A stretch of 64,000 nucleotides of DNA from Fidelibacterota bacterium. GTDB lineage: Bacteria; Pseudomonadota; Alphaproteobacteria; Rhodospirillales; Rhodospirillaceae. The notes beneath the pieces were generated by a model. That model saw only the letters and a program-made list of their open reading frames with translations. It did not search any database and was not told the origin of the DNA. Every line of letters begins with the position of its first letter. Positions within the stretch are counted from its first letter, which is position 1. The stretch spans positions 34,774-98,773 of the forward strand of contig CANJBL010000011.1 in the NCBI GenBank assembly GCA_947472795.1, read 5' to 3'. Positions 60,936 to 64,000 of the stretch are shown one piece after another. Position numbers and translations under genes: made by a program.

Positions 60936-63794
60936 CTAGAAACGAAAGCGGACGCCTGCCCGGAACAGCCGCCCATACATGTCGTACAAGGAGGCACTGG
61001 TTTGAGCGGCGTACGTCACGTTGTTGGTCGGGAATGGCGGCGGGTCGCGGTCAAAAAGGTTGTCGATGTTGAAGAAGGCTTCAGCGTTGTTGGCGCCATC
61101 GCGATAGAAGCGGTAAGCCAGCGCCAGGTTATGCAGGTAATACGCGCCCACGTGGTTGATGTTGATATTGGTGAGGCCGGGAATGTTGGGGCAGGCCGAG
61201 GTGCACTCGTTGAAGTCCGCCGACATCTTAATCGATGAGATAAAGCGCGTGGTCCAGCTCACCCGGAAAGCGTCCATCGAATAGGTGCCCGTGAACGTGG
61301 CGCTCCAATCCGGTGCGGGTACGCCCAAAAGACCACCGCCGGCCGCACCCACCTGCTCGCTAATGGTGATGCCGTTGTTGGTATAGAGGTTCATGATATG
61401 CGTCGCCACCAAGCGGAGACGGATATCGCCGTTCATTGCCGACCAAATATCGCTGAGCGATTTGGAATAGCTGGCTTCGAAGTCGATGCCTTTAGCAAGC
61501 TGAGCGTTCTGGTTACGCGGCAAAAGGAAGATCGTGTCCAACTCGCCATTGGGCAGGCGCGTGATATTGCCGCAGAAGGCCTGATTGCCGGCAAAGCATT
61601 GCGCCAGCGTATAGGCTTCATTCACCGTCGCGACGGCGCCCTTGATCTTGATGCGGTAGAAATCCACCGACGTGCTGAACCCTGAGAACCAGCTTGGCTG
61701 GTAGACAATGCCCAACCCCGTCGTGTCGGCGTTTTCCGGGTTCAGGTTTGGGTTGCCCGACTGCGTGTAGTAATAGCCGTAGGTATTGTTGTTCTTGAAG
61801 GGATCGGAGATGGAGCCGTGCTTGGTCTGCGGATTGGCGAAAAGGTCCGCAAGATTTGGCGCGCGGATATCGCGCGACTGAGTGATGCGCAGGCGGACAT
61901 CGCCGATGGGCTGATAGGTGGCCCCGACTTTCCAGGTCGTGACATAACCCGACGCGCTGTAATCGGTGAAGCGTACGGCGGCGTTCACGTCCAACGATTT
62001 GGCCCAGCTTGTATCCTTCGCCAGCGGCACCACCGTTTCAAGTGCGCCTTCGATCACGCTTTGGTGCGCATTGAAGCCGGTCGTGTTCGTGGAGAACCAC
62101 CCGCGTATATCGGAGATGGGGTCGTTGATGGCGCGGACGGAATCTTTGCGCCACTCGGCACTGACGGCAACGGAGATCGGCCCGGCCCAACTGGAGAACG
62201 GCGCGCCGGTAAAGCTGCCGCCGACGGCATCCTGGCCCATGCGCTGGCTCAAGTGCGGCGAGCCCATGACGTAATTGAGCGCGGCCTGGGAGACGACATC
62301 GGTCCCAAAAACGTTGAACGGCGCGCAAGCCGGATTGCCTCCGGTAAGGTTCGAGCGGCAGACAATCTGTCCGTTGGGTGCCCGCACCGCATCCATAGCA
62401 TAGGTGAAATTCGCGCTGTTGATCTGCGGCGGCACGTTGACGGACTGCTTCGCCCAACCTTTCTGCGCATAAGCTTCCCAGGTCCATTTGGTGTCGAAGG
62501 CCTCCTGCGATCCCTTGGCGCCGATGACATAAACATTATTGAGGCGGTGGAAGTCGGGACCCAGCGGCGGTACGGACCGGATGGTGGTGCCGAAGGGCAA
62601 GGACGTCAGGCCGAGAGCCGCCGCTCGCGCGGCCACGGACGCCGGCAGGAACGGATTGCTGGCACTGACCGTGAGCGTGCCGAAGTAATAATCGTAACAG
62701 CACAGGCTGACCGTGTGCGCCAAGCCGTTGTTGAATTCGACATAGATCTGGGCGTTGTCGCCGATGTCGTAGCTGGCGTGGGCGAACAGGTGAGTCGAGT
62801 TTATGCCGCTGTTCAGCGTCGCGGCCCCGTTCATGGTCGAGGTCTGCCAATCGCCACCGATATTGTAGGTGCTCGCCGAGAAAGAGCCGTAGTTGTAGTT
62901 GAAAGGCGTGCCGCCGGGGCCGAAGGCGATGCCCTTCAAGGGGCCGCCCGAGATGATGCCGCCGGGATAGCCAGAGTTCAGGCCGACGTTGTACGAGATG
63001 ATTTGCGCGGGCTGACCATTGGTGGCGGTGAACGCCGGGTTTGGAATGCGTACATAGCCGGTCATATTCCAATCGCGGGCCGTGCCAAGCAACTCGTCTT
63101 CATGCACGAGATCGCCTTCGATCAGAAAATGGCCGCGGTCGCCGGCAAACGTGGTGCCGGCGGCAAGTTGCAATTTGTACTGCCGGTCATCGCCGTGGCC
63201 GGAAACACCGCCTTGCACCGAGCCCTTGACGCCGGTGAAGTTCGTGTCGAGAACAAAGTTGACAACCCCTGCCAATGCGTCCGAGCCGTAGACGGCCGAA
63301 GCGCCGCCCGTCACCACATCGACACGGCTAATGAGCGCATCGGGAAAAAGGTTGATGTCCACCGAACCGTCGACGAACTCCGGCACATACCGGCGTCCAT
63401 CAAAGAGCACGAGGGTTCGATTGATGCCCAATCCACGCAGGTTGAGGTTATTACCACCGGCCTTGCCCGAGTTGCTTGCGACGGCATTGGTGGTTGTCGT
63501 GCTTCCCGTGAAGGACGGCATTTCGTTGAGCGTATCGGCGAGATTTGTCTTCCCGGCATCCTGAAGTTGTTCGACACCAACCACAGTGACGGGTGTTGGC
63601 GCTTCATAGCCGTCGCGGACAATGCGCGAACCGGTGATGACGATTTCCTCGACCGGTTCTTGTGTTGTTTGTGGCTCGGCGGCGCGTGCCGGTGCGGGCA
63701 TGGTGGCCAGCAGTGCGATGACGCTGGCCGCTGTGGTGACGACTATTCCCCGCGCCGCAAACGGACGACGGTCAAACTCGCTGAGCGTTGACAT
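60936..63794 (-). CDS. TonB-dependent outer-membrane receptor
   Basis: A 952-residue receptor. The signal peptide ends near PARAA; the EEIVITGSRI strand is the TonB-box/plug entry typical of proteobacterial receptors. The plug has LADTLNEMPSF, GLGINRTLVLFDGRR and ALAGVVNFVLD. The long beta-barrel ends in AGVRFRF with the terminal Phe. The substrate is not evident; proximity to the DUF1552/1592 operon suggests uptake of a shared organic substrate. GGGG seven bases before the ATG at 63794 fixes the start; the frame is open further upstream but without a site. Confidence 0.93.
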   Translation of the reverse strand: MSTLSEFDRRPFAARGIVVTTAASVIALLATMPAPARAAEPQTTQEPVEEIVITGSRIVRDGYEAPTPVTVVGVEQLQDAGKTNLADTLNEMPSFTGSTTTTNAVASNSGKAGGNNLNLRGLGINRTLVLFDGRRYVPEFVDGSVDINLFPDALISRVDVVTGGASAVYGSDALAGVVNFVLDTNFTGVKGSVQGGVSGHGDDRQYKLQLAAGTTFAGDRGHFLIEGDLVHEDELLGTARDWNMTGYVRIPNPAFTATNGQPAQIISYNVGLNSGYPGGIISGGPLKGIAFGPGGTPFNYNYGSFSASTYNIGGDWQTSTMNGAATLNSGINSTHLFAHASYDIGDNAQIYVEFNNGLAHTVSLCCYDYYFGTLTVSASNPFLPASVAARAAALGLTSLPFGTTIRSVPPLGPDFHRLNNVYVIGAKGSQEAFDTKWTWEAYAQKGWAKQSVNVPPQINSANFTYAMDAVRAPNGQIVCRSNLTGGNPACAPFNVFGTDVVSQAALNYVMGSPHLSQRMGQDAVGGSFTGAPFSSWAGPISVAVSAEWRKDSVRAINDPISDIRGWFSTNTTGFNAHQSVIEGALETVVPLAKDTSWAKSLDVNAAVRFTDYSASGYVTTWKVGATYQPIGDVRLRITQSRDIRAPNLADLFANPQTKHGSISDPFKNNNTYGYYYTQSGNPNLNPENADTTGLGIVYQPSWFSGFSTSVDFYRIKIKGAVATVNEAYTLAQCFAGNQAFCGNITRLPNGELDTIFLLPRNQNAQLAKGIDFEASYSKSLSDIWSAMNGDIRLRLVATHIMNLYTNNGITISEQVGAAGGGLLGVPAPDWSATFTGTYSMDAFRVSWTTRFISSIKMSADFNECTSACPNIPGLTNININHVGAYYLHNLALAYRFYRDGANNAEAFFNIDNLFDRDPPPFPTNNVTYAAQTSASLYDMYGRLFRAGVRFRF

Positions 63795-63918
63795 GGAATC
63801 CCCCCTGATAAGACAAAAGCAACGAACTCTAAGACGCACTCCTCCTGCCGCCCTGACCTGACGGCTTTTTTTGTACCGGTTGATTTGAGAGAATTGACCC
63901 CAACAGGAGGAGCTGAAC

Positions 63919-64000
63919 ATGGCGAGACGTGGATTAGGCGCGGAGCAGATTGTTTCCAAGTTAAGGCAGATCGAGGTGCTGATGGCGCAGGGCAAGTCTG
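63919..64000 (+). CDS. IS3-family transposase OrfA, truncated by window edge
   Basis: AGGAGG at 63905-63910 region precedes the ATG at 63919. The 27 visible residues read MARRGLGAEQIVSKLRQIEV and onward, the N-terminus of the OrfA helix-turn-helix protein of IS3-type elements. The element continues beyond the window. The left end should lie between about 63830 and 63910, but its inverted repeat cannot be confirmed without the other end. Confidence 0.8.
   Translation, partial: MARRGLGAEQIVSKLRQIEVLMAQGKS

Noticed and set aside
61818..63791. 657-codon open frame on the plus strand
   Set aside because: Antisense to the TonB-dependent receptor; composition is a shadow of GC-rich codon use, no ribosome-binding site and no recognisable domain.

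Overview
The window looks like a chromosomal segment of a Gram-negative proteobacterium, most likely an alphaproteobacterium. The right third encodes a TonB-dependent receptor, Sec/Tat-exported proteins and a DUF1552/DUF1592 pair. A large mobile, defence-rich island occupies roughly the left two thirds. The class assignment is inference from gene content and codon style; no rRNA or tRNA gene was seen. By eye, the island is less GC-rich and more heterogeneous than the right-hand part.

Layout. (1) 1-5.9 kb: a co-directional cluster for sulfide/persulfide and redox stress: truncated ETHE1/Blh-like metallo-hydrolase, TauE/SafE exporter, DUF302, two cytochrome b561-type membrane proteins, VIT/CCC1 transporter, OsmC and an ATP-grasp-like protein. 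(2) 6-16.9 kb: exported thermonuclease, DUF2971, then a complete type I Zorya anti-phage operon (zorA-B-C-D) followed 37 bp later by a TM0106-type RecB-like nuclease. (3) 16.9-22.6 kb: HExxH metallopeptidase, EEP-family nuclease, a divergent PD-(D/E)XK nuclease, a four-gene minus-strand operon (zinc-binding protein, DUF2188, YdjM-like, DUF3892) and a divergent XRE/ImmA pair sharing a promoter region with paired repeats. (4) 22.8-25.6 kb: a translationally coupled PRTase-DprA-HAD-unknown operon resembling ShosTA. (5) 25.6-32.4 kb: a serine recombinase, then a type ISP single-chain restriction-modification enzyme with a nuclease-like companion. (6) 33.2-42.1 kb: core of an integrative element: a chain of overlapping small genes (three of them related), HTH and Rep-like proteins, a 7-bp repeat array forming a 21-bp inverted repeat, DUF927 ATPase, AlpA-like regulator and tyrosine integrase. 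The integrase abuts a 3' remnant of radC, which marks the right end of the element.

(7) 42.5-64 kb: resident chromosome. It holds a serine hydrolase lipoprotein, an exported amidase with an extra C-terminal domain, a regulatory-domain methyltransferase, six tandem paralogues of a small exported cupin-like family, a four-gene exported operon (383-aa protein, DUF1592-type, DUF1552, COG4315 repeats), a TonB-dependent receptor and the first codons of an IS3-family transposase at the right edge.

How it fits together: the island carries several layered defences (Zorya, type ISP restriction, a ShosTA-like toxin-antitoxin, XRE/ImmA and several orphan nucleases) beside a stress-resistance cassette, all apparently carried by an element inserted in radC. 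The left boundary is not visible. The least explained pieces are the extended PRTase-DprA-HAD operon, the nuclease/peptidase cluster after Zorya, the modification-sensor-like partner of the ISP enzyme, and the six-gene cupin-like array.
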